Made by a program: the position numbers and the translations under genes. This document shows, in pieces, positions 25,361-33,824 of a stretch of 64,000 bases of DNA. The DNA is from Streptomyces olivochromogenes (GTDB lineage Bacteria; Actinomycetota; Actinomycetes; Streptomycetales; Streptomycetaceae), in contig NZ_JADDRL010000027.1 in the NCBI RefSeq assembly GCF_021538895.1, positions 1 to 64,000 on the forward strand, in the 5' to 3' direction. How positions within the stretch are numbered: position 1 is the first letter of the stretch; each line of letters opens with the position of its first letter. The notes under the pieces were generated by a model. It saw only the letters and a list, made by a program, of their open reading frames with translations, was not told the DNA's origin and ran no database searches.

Positions 25361-26383
25361 TCAGCGCAGCCGGGCCGTGACGTACTCCGTGAGGTCGAGC
25401 AGGCGGTTGGTGTAACCCCACTCGTTGTCGTACCAGCCGAAGACCTTGACGAGGTCGCCGTGCGCCTGGGTGAGCGGGGCGTCCAGGACGCAGGAGGCGG
25501 GGTCGCCGACGACGTCACGGGAGACGATCGGAGCGTCGGACACCCGCAGGATGCCCCGGAGCGGTCCCTCGGCGGCGTCCCGGAAGGCGGCGTTGACCTC
25601 GTCCGCGGTCACCGGTCGGTCCAGCACCACGCTCAGGTCTGTCAGCGAGCCGTCTTCCACGGGCACGCGTACGGCGATGCCGTCCAGGGTGCCGGCCAGC
25701 TCGGGCAGGACGAGGCCGACGGCGCGGGCGGCGCCCGTGCTGGTCGGGATGATGTTGACGGCGGCGCTGCGGCCACGGCGCGGGTCCTTGTGCGGGCCGT
25801 CGAGGACCACCTGGTCGTTGGTGTAGCCGTGGATCGTGGTCATCAACCCCTTGACGATGCCGAAGTGCTCGCCCAGCACCTTCACCATCGGCGCCACGCA
25901 GTTGGTGGTGCAGGAGGCGTTGGAGACCACGTGGTCGGTGTCCGGGTCGTACGTGCCCTCGTTGACGCCCATCACGATCGTGGTGTCGACGTCCTTGCCG
26001 GGCACGGACAGCAGCACCTTGCGGGCGCCGGCCTTCAGGTGCGCTCCGGCCTGTTCGCGGGTGCGGAAGCGGCCGGTGGACTCGATGACGACGTCCACGC
26101 CGAGGTCGCCCCAGGCGAGCGCGGCCGGGTCGCGTTCGGCGGTGACGGCGATCCGGTGGCCGTCCACGGTCAGGGACACGTCGTCGTGCTCGACGGCGCG
26201 GCCGAGGCGGCCGTATGTCGAGTCGTAGGTGAGCAGATGGGCAAGTGCTTCCGGTGAGGCGACGTCGTTGACGGCCACCACCTCGGCCGGTGTGCCGACT
26301 GCCGTCTCGGCGCGCTCCAGCACGCACCTCAGGTAGTTGCGACCGATGCGGCCGAAGCCGTTGATGCCCACGCGCACGCTCAT
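25361..26383 (-). CDS. gap: Glyceraldehyde-3-phosphate dehydrogenase
   Basis: A 340-aa type I GAPDH: VGINGFGRIGRNYLR, catalytic Cys in SNASCTTNCVAPM, NIIPTSTGAARAVG, and WYDNEWGYTNRL at the C-terminus. It oxidises glyceraldehyde-3-phosphate with NAD+. It is probably a second, condition-specific isozyme because it lies outside a gap-pgk-tpi operon and beside USP and PPDK genes. The ATG at 26383 gives the standard N-terminus. It shares a 284-nt divergent promoter region with PPDK that carries two dyads. Confidence 0.96.
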   Translation of the reverse strand: MSVRVGINGFGRIGRNYLRCVLERAETAVGTPAEVVAVNDVASPEALAHLLTYDSTYGRLGRAVEHDDVSLTVDGHRIAVTAERDPAALAWGDLGVDVVIESTGRFRTREQAGAHLKAGARKVLLSVPGKDVDTTIVMGVNEGTYDPDTDHVVSNASCTTNCVAPMVKVLGEHFGIVKGLMTTIHGYTNDQVVLDGPHKDPRRGRSAAVNIIPTSTGAARAVGLVLPELAGTLDGIAVRVPVEDGSLTDLSVVLDRPVTADEVNAAFRDAAEGPLRGILRVSDAPIVSRDVVGDPASCVLDAPLTQAHGDLVKVFGWYDNEWGYTNRLLDLTEYVTARLR

Positions 26384-26477
26384 GTCCCTTGCCCTCCTCG
26401 TCCGTTCGCACCTGGTTGCGCTGCCAGACTGCTGGCCGGCCACGGGCCGGCGCTTGGGCCGTACGGGCGCCGTGGGA

Positions 26478-26491
26478 GGGACGATCGACCC
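26478..26491. promoter_or_regulatory. DosR-like box candidate between gap and ppdK
   Basis: GGGACGATCGACCC: GGGAC-N4-GACCC around a GATC core, 95 nt upstream of gap and 177 nt upstream of ppdK. Confidence 0.4.
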
Positions 26492-26537
26492 CGGGTCCGG
26501 TCCCGTTCGGAGTCTCGGCGCGCTTCAGGCAGGGCCA

Positions 26538-26551
26538 GGGCCGAGCGGCCC
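26538..26551. promoter_or_regulatory. Perfect GGGCC-N4-GGCCC dyad between gap and ppdK
   Basis: GGGCCGAGCGGCCC, exact half-sites, 117 nt upstream of the ppdK start. One of two exact copies I found in the island. Confidence 0.45.
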
Positions 26552-26667
26552 CGCGGCCGGGACGTCCAGTACCTGCTGTCGGGCGGCCGCTCGTTCAACG
26601 CTGGTGGCGTGGCTCGTCGAGCCCGAAATCCTCAGGCACCGGAAGCCGGAAGGAAGAACACATCGTC

Positions 26668-29352
26668 ATGGACCGCTATGTGTACGGGTTCACCGAGGGC
26701 GGCCGCGACATGGCCGACCTGCTCGGCGGCAAGGGCGCCAACCTGGCCGAGATGACCCGGATGGGCCTGCCGGTCCCGCCCGGGTTCACCGTGACCACCG
26801 AGGCCTGCCGCGCCTACCTCGTCACCGGCACCGAGCCGGACGGGATGTCCCGCGCGGTCGCGGGTCACCTGTCGCTCCTGGAGGCCGGCGCGGGGAGGCT
26901 GCTCGGCCGGCCCGACGACCCGCTGCTGCTGTCCGTCCGTTCCGGCGCGCGCTTCTCGATGCCCGGCATGATGGAGACCATCCTGGACATCGGCCTCAAC
27001 GACGCGTCCGTGAACGGTCTGGCGAAGTCCTCCGGGAACGAGCGCTTCGCGTGGGACTCCTACCGCCGCCTCGTGCAGATGTTCGGCAGCACCGTCATGG
27101 GCGTCGACGGCTCACTGTTCGAGAAGATCATGGCCGGCTTCAAGCGGGCCCGCGGCGCGGCGGACGACCTGGGCCTGGACGCGGCCGATCTGGCGGAGCT
27201 CGTCGAGGCGTACAAGGAGCTGATCCGGCGGGAGACCGGCGAGAGCTTCCCCCAGTCCGCCGCGGAACAACTGCGGCGTTCGATCCTGGCCGTCTTCGCG
27301 TCGTGGAACGGCGAGCGCGCCCGTCTGTACCGCCGCCGGGAGCACATCCCCGAAGACCTGGGCACCGCGGTCAACGTCCAGGCCATGGTCTTCGGCAACC
27401 TCGGTCCCGATTCCGGCAGCGGCGTCGCCTTCACCCGCGACCCGGCCACCGGACGGCCCGGGCTGTACGGCGACTACCTGCCGAACGCACAGGGCGAGGA
27501 CGTCGTCGCCGGTATCCGCAACACCGTGCCCCTGACCGAGCTGGAGCGGCTGGATCCTCGGTCGTACGCCCAACTCCGCGACCACATGCAGACCTTGGAG
27601 CGGCACTACCGGGACCTGTGCGACATCGAGTTCACGATCGAACGCGGCCGGCTGTGGATGCTGCAGACCCGGGTCGGCAAGCGCACCGCCGAGGCCGCGT
27701 TCGCCATCGCCGCCGAGCTCGCCGACGAGCGACTGATCACCCCCGACGAGGCGTTGGCCCGGGTCAGCGGCGGCGGCCTCGCCCACCTGATGTTCCCCCG
27801 GTTCGACACGTCGGCCGTCGGCGAGGCGCTCGCGCACGGCGTCCCGGCCTCGCCCGGCGCGGCCGTGGGCGCCGCGGTGTTCGACTCCGCCGAGGCCGTC
27901 CGGCGGGCCGCCACGGGCGAGAAGGTCGTCCTCGTACGACAGGAGACCACCCCCGGCGACCTGCCCGGCATGATCGCCGCACAGGCCGTCCTGACCAGCC
28001 ACGGCGGCAAGACCAGCCATGCCGCAGTCGTCGCCCGCGGCATGGGCAAGGTCTGTGTCTGCGGTGCCGAAGAGGTCGCCGTGGACACCGAGGCCCGCCG
28101 GTTCGTGGTGGGCGACACCCTTGTCGTGGAGGGCACGGTGCTCTCCGTCGACGGCTCCGCCGGCACCGTCCACCTGGGCGCCGCTCCGCTGGTCGACTCC
28201 GCCGTGATGCGGTACTTGGAGACCGGCGAGCGGTCGGCCGGGGTGGTCGAGGCCGTGGCCCGCGCCATGGAGAGGGCCGACGACGTACGGCGGATGGAAG
28301 TGCGGGCGAACGCCGACACTCCCGAAGACGCCGCCCGGGCCCGCCGGTTCGGCGCGCAGGGCATCGGGCTGTGCCGCACCGAGCACATGTTCCTCGGCGA
28401 GCGCCGCAAGTTGGTCGAGGAGATGATCCTGGCCCGGACGCAGGCCGATCGCGAGCGGGCGCTGAGGGTCCTGCTGCCCCTGCAACGGAAGGACTTCACC
28501 GGCATCCTGGAGGCGATGGACGGGCTGCCGGTCACCATCAGGCTCATCGACCCGCCGCTGCACGAGTTCCTGCCCGACCGTACGGAACTCGCCGTACGCG
28601 TCGCCGCCGCCGAGGCCCGCGGGGACGTCCCGGACGCCCGCGACACCGATCTGCTGAGCGCCGTGAACCGGATGCACGAGGAAAACCCCATGCTGGGCCT
28701 GCGCGGGGTCCGTCTGGGCCTGGTGGTACCCGGACTGGTCGCGATGCAGGTGCGTGCCATCGCCGAAGCGGTCGTGGATCGCGTGCGGGCCGGGGGCTCC
28801 CCGCGGGCGGAGATCATGGTGCCGCTGGTCGGCGCCGTGGAGGAACTGCGCATCGAGCGGGAGGAAGTGGAACGGGTACTGGCCGAGGTCTCCGAGGAGT
28901 CCGGCATTCCCGTGCGCTGCCCCGTCGGGACGATGATCGAACTGCCGCGGGCCGCCCTGACCGCGGGGCGGATCGCCGAGGAGGCGGAGTTCTTCTCCTT
29001 CGGCACGAACGATCTCACTCAGACCACCTGGGGCTTCTCCCGTGACGACGTGGAGGCGGAGTTCTTCTCCGCCTACCTCGACAAGGGCATCTTCGCCGCC
29101 TCGCCGTTCGAGACGCTGGACCGCGCGGGCGTGGGCCGGCTGATCCGAATCGCCGTCGCCGAAGGCCGCGCGGCACGACCCGGCCTGAAGATCGGCGTCT
29201 GCGGCGAACACGGCGGGGACCCGGACTCCGTCCACTTCTTCCACGCCACGGGCCTCGACTACGTCTCCTGCTCGCCCTTCCGTGTCCCGGTCGCACGGCT
29301 GGAGGCCGGACGGGCCGCACTCACCGGAACGGCGACGAGCGACAGCAGGTGA
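26668..29352 (+). CDS. ppdK: Pyruvate, phosphate dikinase
   Basis: An 894-aa PPDK. The N-terminal ATP-binding part starts YGFTEGGRDMADLLGGKGAN. The phosphohistidine domain has SHGGKTSHAAVVARGMGK. The C-terminal PEP/pyruvate domain has GLCRTEHMFLGERRK, MIELPRAALTA and FSFGTNDLTQTTWGFSRDD. It interconverts pyruvate, ATP and phosphate with PEP, AMP and pyrophosphate, and could run gluconeogenically or make ATP from pyrophosphate under energy stress. ATG 26668 has AAGGAAG upstream. Confidence 0.96.
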   Translation: MDRYVYGFTEGGRDMADLLGGKGANLAEMTRMGLPVPPGFTVTTEACRAYLVTGTEPDGMSRAVAGHLSLLEAGAGRLLGRPDDPLLLSVRSGARFSMPGMMETILDIGLNDASVNGLAKSSGNERFAWDSYRRLVQMFGSTVMGVDGSLFEKIMAGFKRARGAADDLGLDAADLAELVEAYKELIRRETGESFPQSAAEQLRRSILAVFASWNGERARLYRRREHIPEDLGTAVNVQAMVFGNLGPDSGSGVAFTRDPATGRPGLYGDYLPNAQGEDVVAGIRNTVPLTELERLDPRSYAQLRDHMQTLERHYRDLCDIEFTIERGRLWMLQTRVGKRTAEAAFAIAAELADERLITPDEALARVSGGGLAHLMFPRFDTSAVGEALAHGVPASPGAAVGAAVFDSAEAVRRAATGEKVVLVRQETTPGDLPGMIAAQAVLTSHGGKTSHAAVVARGMGKVCVCGAEEVAVDTEARRFVVGDTLVVEGTVLSVDGSAGTVHLGAAPLVDSAVMRYLETGERSAGVVEAVARAMERADDVRRMEVRANADTPEDAARARRFGAQGIGLCRTEHMFLGERRKLVEEMILARTQADRERALRVLLPLQRKDFTGILEAMDGLPVTIRLIDPPLHEFLPDRTELAVRVAAAEARGDVPDARDTDLLSAVNRMHEENPMLGLRGVRLGLVVPGLVAMQVRAIAEAVVDRVRAGGSPRAEIMVPLVGAVEELRIEREEVERVLAEVSEESGIPVRCPVGTMIELPRAALTAGRIAEEAEFFSFGTNDLTQTTWGFSRDDVEAEFFSAYLDKGIFAASPFETLDRAGVGRLIRIAVAEGRAARPGLKIGVCGEHGGDPDSVHFFHATGLDYVSCSPFRVPVARLEAGRAALTGTATSDSR

Positions 29353-29373
29353 GGAGACGGCGCTGCCGTCCCC

Positions 29374-29410
29374 GCGTGGCTGCCGGGACCACAGGCCCCG
29401 GCAGCCACGC
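29374..29410. terminator. Bidirectional terminator between ppdK and pflA
   Basis: Perfect 14-bp stem: GCGTGGCTGCCGGG (29374-29387) and its complement (29397-29410), loop 9, between convergent genes. Confidence 0.75.
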
Positions 29411-29422
29411 CCCGGGCGGGGT

Positions 29423-30163
29423 TCAGCAGGCGTTCACGCCGCGTGCGCGGAACTGGTCCCGGACCCGCCGGACCAGGTCGGGTGCCGGGCTCGGGGTGTC
29501 GCGCAGAGGGAAGGGCAGACCGAGGGCCTCGTACTTCGCCGCGCCGAGCTTGTGGAACGGCAGGATGTCCACGCGGTCGACGGCGGCGAGACCGGCGACG
29601 AAGCGGGCGAGACCGTCGACGGCTTCCGGGTCGTCGGTCCACCCGGGCACCAGGACGTAGCGGATCCACATGCGCTTGCCGAGCCGGTCGAGACGGGTGG
29701 CGAAGTTCAGGGTGGGTGCGAGCGTGCCGCCGGTCAGCTTGCGGTACGTGTTCGTGTCGAACGACTTGATGTCCAGCAGTACCAGGTCGGTGTCGGCCAG
29801 GAGGTCATCGGTGGCACGGGCGCCGAGGAAACCGGAGGTGTCGAGCGCGGTGTGCAGTCCGACCTCCCTGCAGCGGCGCAGGACCGCGCCGGTGAAAGCG
29901 GGCTGGAGCAGTGGCTCGCCGCCGGTGATGGTCACCCCTCCCCCGGCCGTGGTGATGAAAGGGCGGTACTTCTCGATCTCCGCCATCACCTCGTCCACGG
30001 TGGCCTCCCTGCCGTCGCGCATGTGCCAGGTGTCCGGGTTGGCGCAGTACAGGCAGCGCAGCGGGCAGCCGTTCACGAAGAGGACGAACCGGGTCCCGGG
30101 ACCGTCCACGCCGGTGGACAGGTCCCAGGAATGGATCCGGCCGGTCGTCGTCGCGGCCTTCAC
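29423..30163 (-). CDS. pflA: Pyruvate formate-lyase activating enzyme
   Basis: A 246-aa radical SAM enzyme with cluster motif NGCPLRCLYCANPDTW (CxxxCxxC), GGGVTITGGEPLLQ and LLDIKSFDTNTYRKLTGG. It generates the glycyl radical on PFL using S-adenosylmethionine. The start is GTG 30163, which overlaps the pflB stop as GTGA, so the genes are coupled. The length matches family activases and no extra ferredoxin domain is present. Confidence 0.93.
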   Translation of the reverse strand: MKAATTTGRIHSWDLSTGVDGPGTRFVLFVNGCPLRCLYCANPDTWHMRDGREATVDEVMAEIEKYRPFITTAGGGVTITGGEPLLQPAFTGAVLRRCREVGLHTALDTSGFLGARATDDLLADTDLVLLDIKSFDTNTYRKLTGGTLAPTLNFATRLDRLGKRMWIRYVLVPGWTDDPEAVDGLARFVAGLAAVDRVDILPFHKLGAAKYEALGLPFPLRDTPSPAPDLVRRVRDQFRARGVNAC

Positions 30164-32418
30164 AGCGATCCGTGGAAGGTACGGCTGATCACATCGAGTT
30201 GCTGCTCGCGGGTCAGGCGCACGAAGTTGACGGCGTATCCGGAGACCCGGATGGTCAAGTCGGGGTACTTCTCCGGGTGTTCCATGGCGTCTTCGAGGGT
30301 GGCCCGGTCGAGGACGTTGACGTTCATGTGGAATCCGCCGGAGGCCATGTAGGCGTCGAGGATGCCGACCAGGTGGCACGGGCGCTCCTCCGGACGGTGT
30401 CCCAGTCCCTCGGGCGTGATCGTCGTGGTCAGCGAGATGCCGTCGCGGGCCTGCTCGTACGGCAGTTTCGCGACCGAGAGCGCGGAGGCGGCGACCCCGT
30501 GCCGGTCGCGTCCGTTCATGGGGTTCGCGCCGGGGGCGAAGGGCTGTCCGGCTCGCCGGCCGTCGGGGGTGTTGCCGGTGTGCTTGCCGTAGACCACGTT
30601 GGAGGTGATGGTCAGCACGGACTGGGTGTGCTCGGCGTTCCGGTAGGTGGGGTGCTTGCGCACCTTGGCCATGAACGACTCGACCAGGCCGACGGCGAGG
30701 GCGTCGGCGCGGTCGTCGTTGTTGCCGTAGGCCGGGTAGTCGCCCTCGACGACATAGTCGACGGCGAGGCCGGTCGAGTCCCTGATCACCTTCACCCGCG
30801 CGTACTTCACGGCGGACAGGCTGTCGGCCGCGACCGACAGGCCGGCGATGCCGCAGGCCATGAAGCGGTGCACCGGGTGGTCGTGCAGCGCCATCTCGAT
30901 GCGCTCGTAGGCGTACTTGTCGTGCATGCAGTGGATGACGTTCAGGGCGTCGACGTAGGTCCGTGCCAGCCAGTCCAGCATGCGGTCGTACGCCGTCGAC
31001 AGCTCCCCGTAGTTCAGGTACTCACCCGTCAGGGCCGCCGTCTCGGGGGCCACCTGCTCGCCGGTCAACTCGTCCCGGCCGCCGTTGATCGCGTACAGCA
31101 GCGCCTTGGCGAGGTTGACCCGGGCGCCGAAGAACTGCATCTGGCGGCCCACGGCCATCGCGGAGACGCAGCATGCGATCGCCGTGTCGTCACCGGTGCG
31201 CGGCCGCGTCAGCTCGTCGGACTCGTACTGGACGGCGCTGGTGTCGATGGACACACGGGCACAGAACTCCTTGAACCCGACGGGCAATCGGGGCGACCAC
31301 AGCGCGGTCAGGTTGGGCTCCGGAGCGGGCCCCAGGTTGTAGAGGGTCTGCAGGAAACGGAAAGAGGTCCGGGAGACCAGCGTGCGGCCGTCCAGACCCA
31401 TGCCGCCGATGGACTCGGTCACCCAGGTGGGGTCACCGGAGAACAGGGCGTCGTACTCGGGAGTGCGCAGGAAGCGTACGATGCGCAGCTTGATGACGAA
31501 GTCGTCGATCAGCTCCTGCGCGCGCGTCTCGTCGATGGTTCCCTCGTCCAGGTCGCGCTGGAGGTAGACGTCGAGGAAGGTCGAGGTGCGGCCGAGCGAC
31601 ATCGCGGCGCCGTTCTGCTCCTTCACCGCGGCGAGGTAGCCGAGATAGAGCCACTGGACGGCCTCGTGCGCGGTGGCGGCGGGGCGGGAGACGTCACAGC
31701 CGTATGTCGCCGCCATCCGGCCGAGTTCGCCCAACGCCCTGATCTGTTCGGCGAGTTCCTCGCGGTCTCGGATGACGTGCTCGGTGGACGGCTCGGTGTC
31801 CAGCAGTGCTCGTTCGGCGCGCTTGGCCTCGATCAGCCGGTCGGTGCCGTACAGCGCCACCCTGCGGTAGTCGCCGATGATCCGGCCCCGGCCGTAGGCG
31901 TCGGGCAGCCCGGTGATGATGCCCGCCTTGCGGGCGGCGCGCATCTCGGGCGTGTAGGCGTCGAAGACACCGTCGTTGTGGGTCTTGCGGTAGGTCCCGA
32001 AGACCTTCGTCACGAAGGGATCGGGCGTGTAGCCGTACGCGCCGAGGCCGTTCTCGACCATCCGCAGGCCGCCGTTGGGCATGATCGCCCGCTTCAGGGG
32101 CGCGTCGGTCTGCAGGCCGACGATCAACTCCCGTTCCCGGTCGATGTATCCGGGGGCGTGCGAGGTGATCGTGGAAGGGGTGGCGACGTCGACATCGAGG
32201 ATGCCCTTGCGCCGCTCCTCCGGGAACAGCGCGCTCACCCGGTGCCAGACGGCCCGGGTGCGTTCGGTGGGGCCCGCGAGGAAGGACGCGTCGCCCTCGT
32301 AGGGCGTGTAGTTGGCCTGGACGAAGTCGCGCACGTCGATCCGCTCGTGCCACCTCGTCCCGACGAATCCCCGCCACGCCTTCGCCGTGAGGCCGCCCAC
32401 TGTCACCGTTGCGGTCAT
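30160..32418 (-). CDS. pflB: Pyruvate formate-lyase (glycyl radical enzyme)
   Basis: A 752-aa glycyl radical enzyme. Active-site adjacent cysteines are in DTAIACCVSAMAVG and the C-terminal glycyl radical loop in TIRVSGYAVNFVRLT. It cleaves pyruvate with CoA to acetyl-CoA and formate and is inactivated by oxygen. AGAGG precedes the ATG at 32418. A perfect GGGCC-N4-GGCCC dyad lies 120 nt upstream. An oxygen-sensitive PFL is unusual for Streptomyces and, with AdhE, defines a fermentative module. No YfiD-like rescue protein was seen. Confidence 0.95.
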   Translation of the reverse strand: MTATVTVGGLTAKAWRGFVGTRWHERIDVRDFVQANYTPYEGDASFLAGPTERTRAVWHRVSALFPEERRKGILDVDVATPSTITSHAPGYIDRERELIVGLQTDAPLKRAIMPNGGLRMVENGLGAYGYTPDPFVTKVFGTYRKTHNDGVFDAYTPEMRAARKAGIITGLPDAYGRGRIIGDYRRVALYGTDRLIEAKRAERALLDTEPSTEHVIRDREELAEQIRALGELGRMAATYGCDVSRPAATAHEAVQWLYLGYLAAVKEQNGAAMSLGRTSTFLDVYLQRDLDEGTIDETRAQELIDDFVIKLRIVRFLRTPEYDALFSGDPTWVTESIGGMGLDGRTLVSRTSFRFLQTLYNLGPAPEPNLTALWSPRLPVGFKEFCARVSIDTSAVQYESDELTRPRTGDDTAIACCVSAMAVGRQMQFFGARVNLAKALLYAINGGRDELTGEQVAPETAALTGEYLNYGELSTAYDRMLDWLARTYVDALNVIHCMHDKYAYERIEMALHDHPVHRFMACGIAGLSVAADSLSAVKYARVKVIRDSTGLAVDYVVEGDYPAYGNNDDRADALAVGLVESFMAKVRKHPTYRNAEHTQSVLTITSNVVYGKHTGNTPDGRRAGQPFAPGANPMNGRDRHGVAASALSVAKLPYEQARDGISLTTTITPEGLGHRPEERPCHLVGILDAYMASGGFHMNVNVLDRATLEDAMEHPEKYPDLTIRVSGYAVNFVRLTREQQLDVISRTFHGSL

Positions 32419-32537
32419 CGCCGGTAGTCCTCTCCCTGATGCGCCTGGTGGGTCTCTCCCTTCATGCTCGTCTCCGGCGGGCCGCGTCGGCAGTGCCGGG
32501 CAGCGCCCCTGCGCCGTGCCGGCAGTCCCCACATGAT

Positions 32538-32551
32538 GGGCCGTTCGGCCC
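32538..32551. promoter_or_regulatory. Perfect GGGCC-N4-GGCCC dyad upstream of pflB
   Basis: GGGCCGTTCGGCCC, exact half-sites, 120 nt upstream of the pflB start. Confidence 0.45.
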
Positions 32552-32632
32552 GGCGGGTGTCGCGCGCGTGGGCGAGGCCGGCCGAGGGGTTCGTCTTGGA
32601 TCTCCGGCGATCCCATGTTCGGCCCCTGGCTG

Positions 32633-33391
32633 TCAGTCGGCCGCCAGCACCTCCACCCCACGCCCCGCGAGCTGTTCGAGCACCGCGTGGCCGGGGTCGG
32701 CGTCGGTGATCAGTCCCGTGATGTCCTCCCAGGGCAGGACGCGGAACCGTGAAGCCGTGCCGATCTTCTCGGACGAGGCGAGGATGTAGGTGTCCGCGGC
32801 CCGTGCGGCCAGAGCGCGCTTCATCGCGGCCTCCTCGGCGTCGCCGGTGGTGAGTCCCGCCTCCGGGTGGACGCCCGTGACACCGAGCAGACACAGGTCC
32901 GCGGAGACGTTCTGGGCGGCCTCGACCGCGGCCGCGCCGCAGGCGACGGCCGAGTGCTTGAAGATGCGGCCGCCGAGCAGGAAGACCTCGGCCTTCGGAT
33001 GGTCGAGCAGCGCGGCCGCGATGGTCGGGCTGTGGGTGATCACGGTGCAGGCCAGGTCCGGCGGGAGCAGGTGGGCGACGGCGAGGGCGGTGGTGCCGCC
33101 GTCCAGGATCAGGGCGCTGCCCAGTTGTACGAGAGCGGCGGCCGCGGCGGCGACCTTCCGTTTGCCGTCGGGGGTGACGGTCTTGCGGGCGGCGTAGTCC
33201 GCCACGGCCGGGGAGACGGGCAGCGCTCCGCCGTAGACGCGGTGGCAGAGCCCCTCGGCGGCGAGGTCGCGAAGGTCGCGCCGCACGCTGTCCTCGGAAA
33301 TGCCCAGGTCAGCGGCCACGTCCTTGGCCACGATCTTGCCCTCGCGGGCGAGAAGTCCCAGCAGGTGGTCGCGCCGCTCAGCAGCCAGCAT
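32633..33391 (-). CDS. DeoR/GlpR-family transcriptional regulator
   Basis: A 252-aa regulator: an N-terminal winged HTH (DVAADLGISEDSVRRDLRDL) is followed by a DeoRC sugar-phosphate sensor (ILDGGTTALAVAHLL, THSPTIAAAL, LLGGRI, LLGVTGVHPEAGLTTGD). ATG 33391 follows CAGGAGAG. It is divergent from the DUF4406-like gene; a TGCA-N6-TGCA palindrome lies between them (33411-33424). It could regulate the adjacent nucleotide-sugar genes or the pfl genes downstream on its own strand. Confidence 0.9.
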   Translation of the reverse strand: MLAAERRDHLLGLLAREGKIVAKDVAADLGISEDSVRRDLRDLAAEGLCHRVYGGALPVSPAVADYAARKTVTPDGKRKVAAAAAALVQLGSALILDGGTTALAVAHLLPPDLACTVITHSPTIAAALLDHPKAEVFLLGGRIFKHSAVACGAAAVEAAQNVSADLCLLGVTGVHPEAGLTTGDAEEAAMKRALAARAADTYILASSEKIGTASRFRVLPWEDITGLITDADPGHAVLEQLAGRGVEVLAAD

Positions 33392-33410
33392 TCGCACTCT
33401 CTCCTGTTCT

Positions 33411-33424
33411 TGCACGTTTCTGCA
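33411..33424. promoter_or_regulatory. Candidate DeoR-family operator
   Basis: TGCACGTTTCTGCA sits in the 49-nt gap between the divergent regulator and DUF4406-like genes; TGCA half-sites with a 6-bp spacer. Continues as TGTATCGT. Confidence 0.45.
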
Positions 33425-33440
33425 TGTATCGTAGCGCGCC

Positions 33441-33824
33441 ATGACCGACAAGCCGATGCTCATCCTCATCGCCGGGCCCTACCGTTCCGGGACCGACGGC
33501 GATCCGCGAGCCATGGCCGCGAACCTCGCCCGCCTCGAAGCGGCGGCGTGGCCGGTCTTCGCCGCCGGCCACCTCCCCGCGATCGGGGAGTGGCTCGCCC
33601 TGCCCGTCCTGCGCTCGGCCGGCGCGGGGCCGACGGACCCCCTCGCGGACCAGGTCCTCTACCCGACCGCCGACCGCCTGCTCGCCCACTGCGACGCCGT
33701 ACTGCGACTCCCCGGTGACTCCACCGGAGCCGACCAGGACGTCGCCACCGCCCGCCGTCATGGCCTGCCCGTGTACCACCACCTGGACGAGATCCCGCGC
33801 CGCACCCCGCAGGAGACCGCGTGA
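33441..33824 (+). CDS. DUF4406 / nucleoside 2-deoxyribosyltransferase-like protein
   Basis: A 127-aa protein with a nucleotide-hydrolase/transferase fold: LILIAGPYRSGTDGDP at the N-terminus, AGHLPAIGEWLALPVL, and DAVLRLPGDSTGADQDVATAR near the C-terminus. Related proteins cleave N-glycosidic bonds of nucleosides or nucleotides. The stop overlaps the GTG of the Nudix gene (GTGA), suggesting a two-gene nucleotide-salvage or house-cleaning operon. Confidence 0.75.
   Translation: MTDKPMLILIAGPYRSGTDGDPRAMAANLARLEAAAWPVFAAGHLPAIGEWLALPVLRSAGAGPTDPLADQVLYPTADRLLAHCDAVLRLPGDSTGADQDVATARRHGLPVYHHLDEIPRRTPQETA

Noticed and set aside
27112..29244. Long open frame antisense to ppdK
   Set aside because: Mirror image of PPDK codon usage; no start signal or domain.
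30172..32427. Long open frame antisense to pflB
   Set aside because: Composition artefact; PflB on the other strand has all catalytic motifs.
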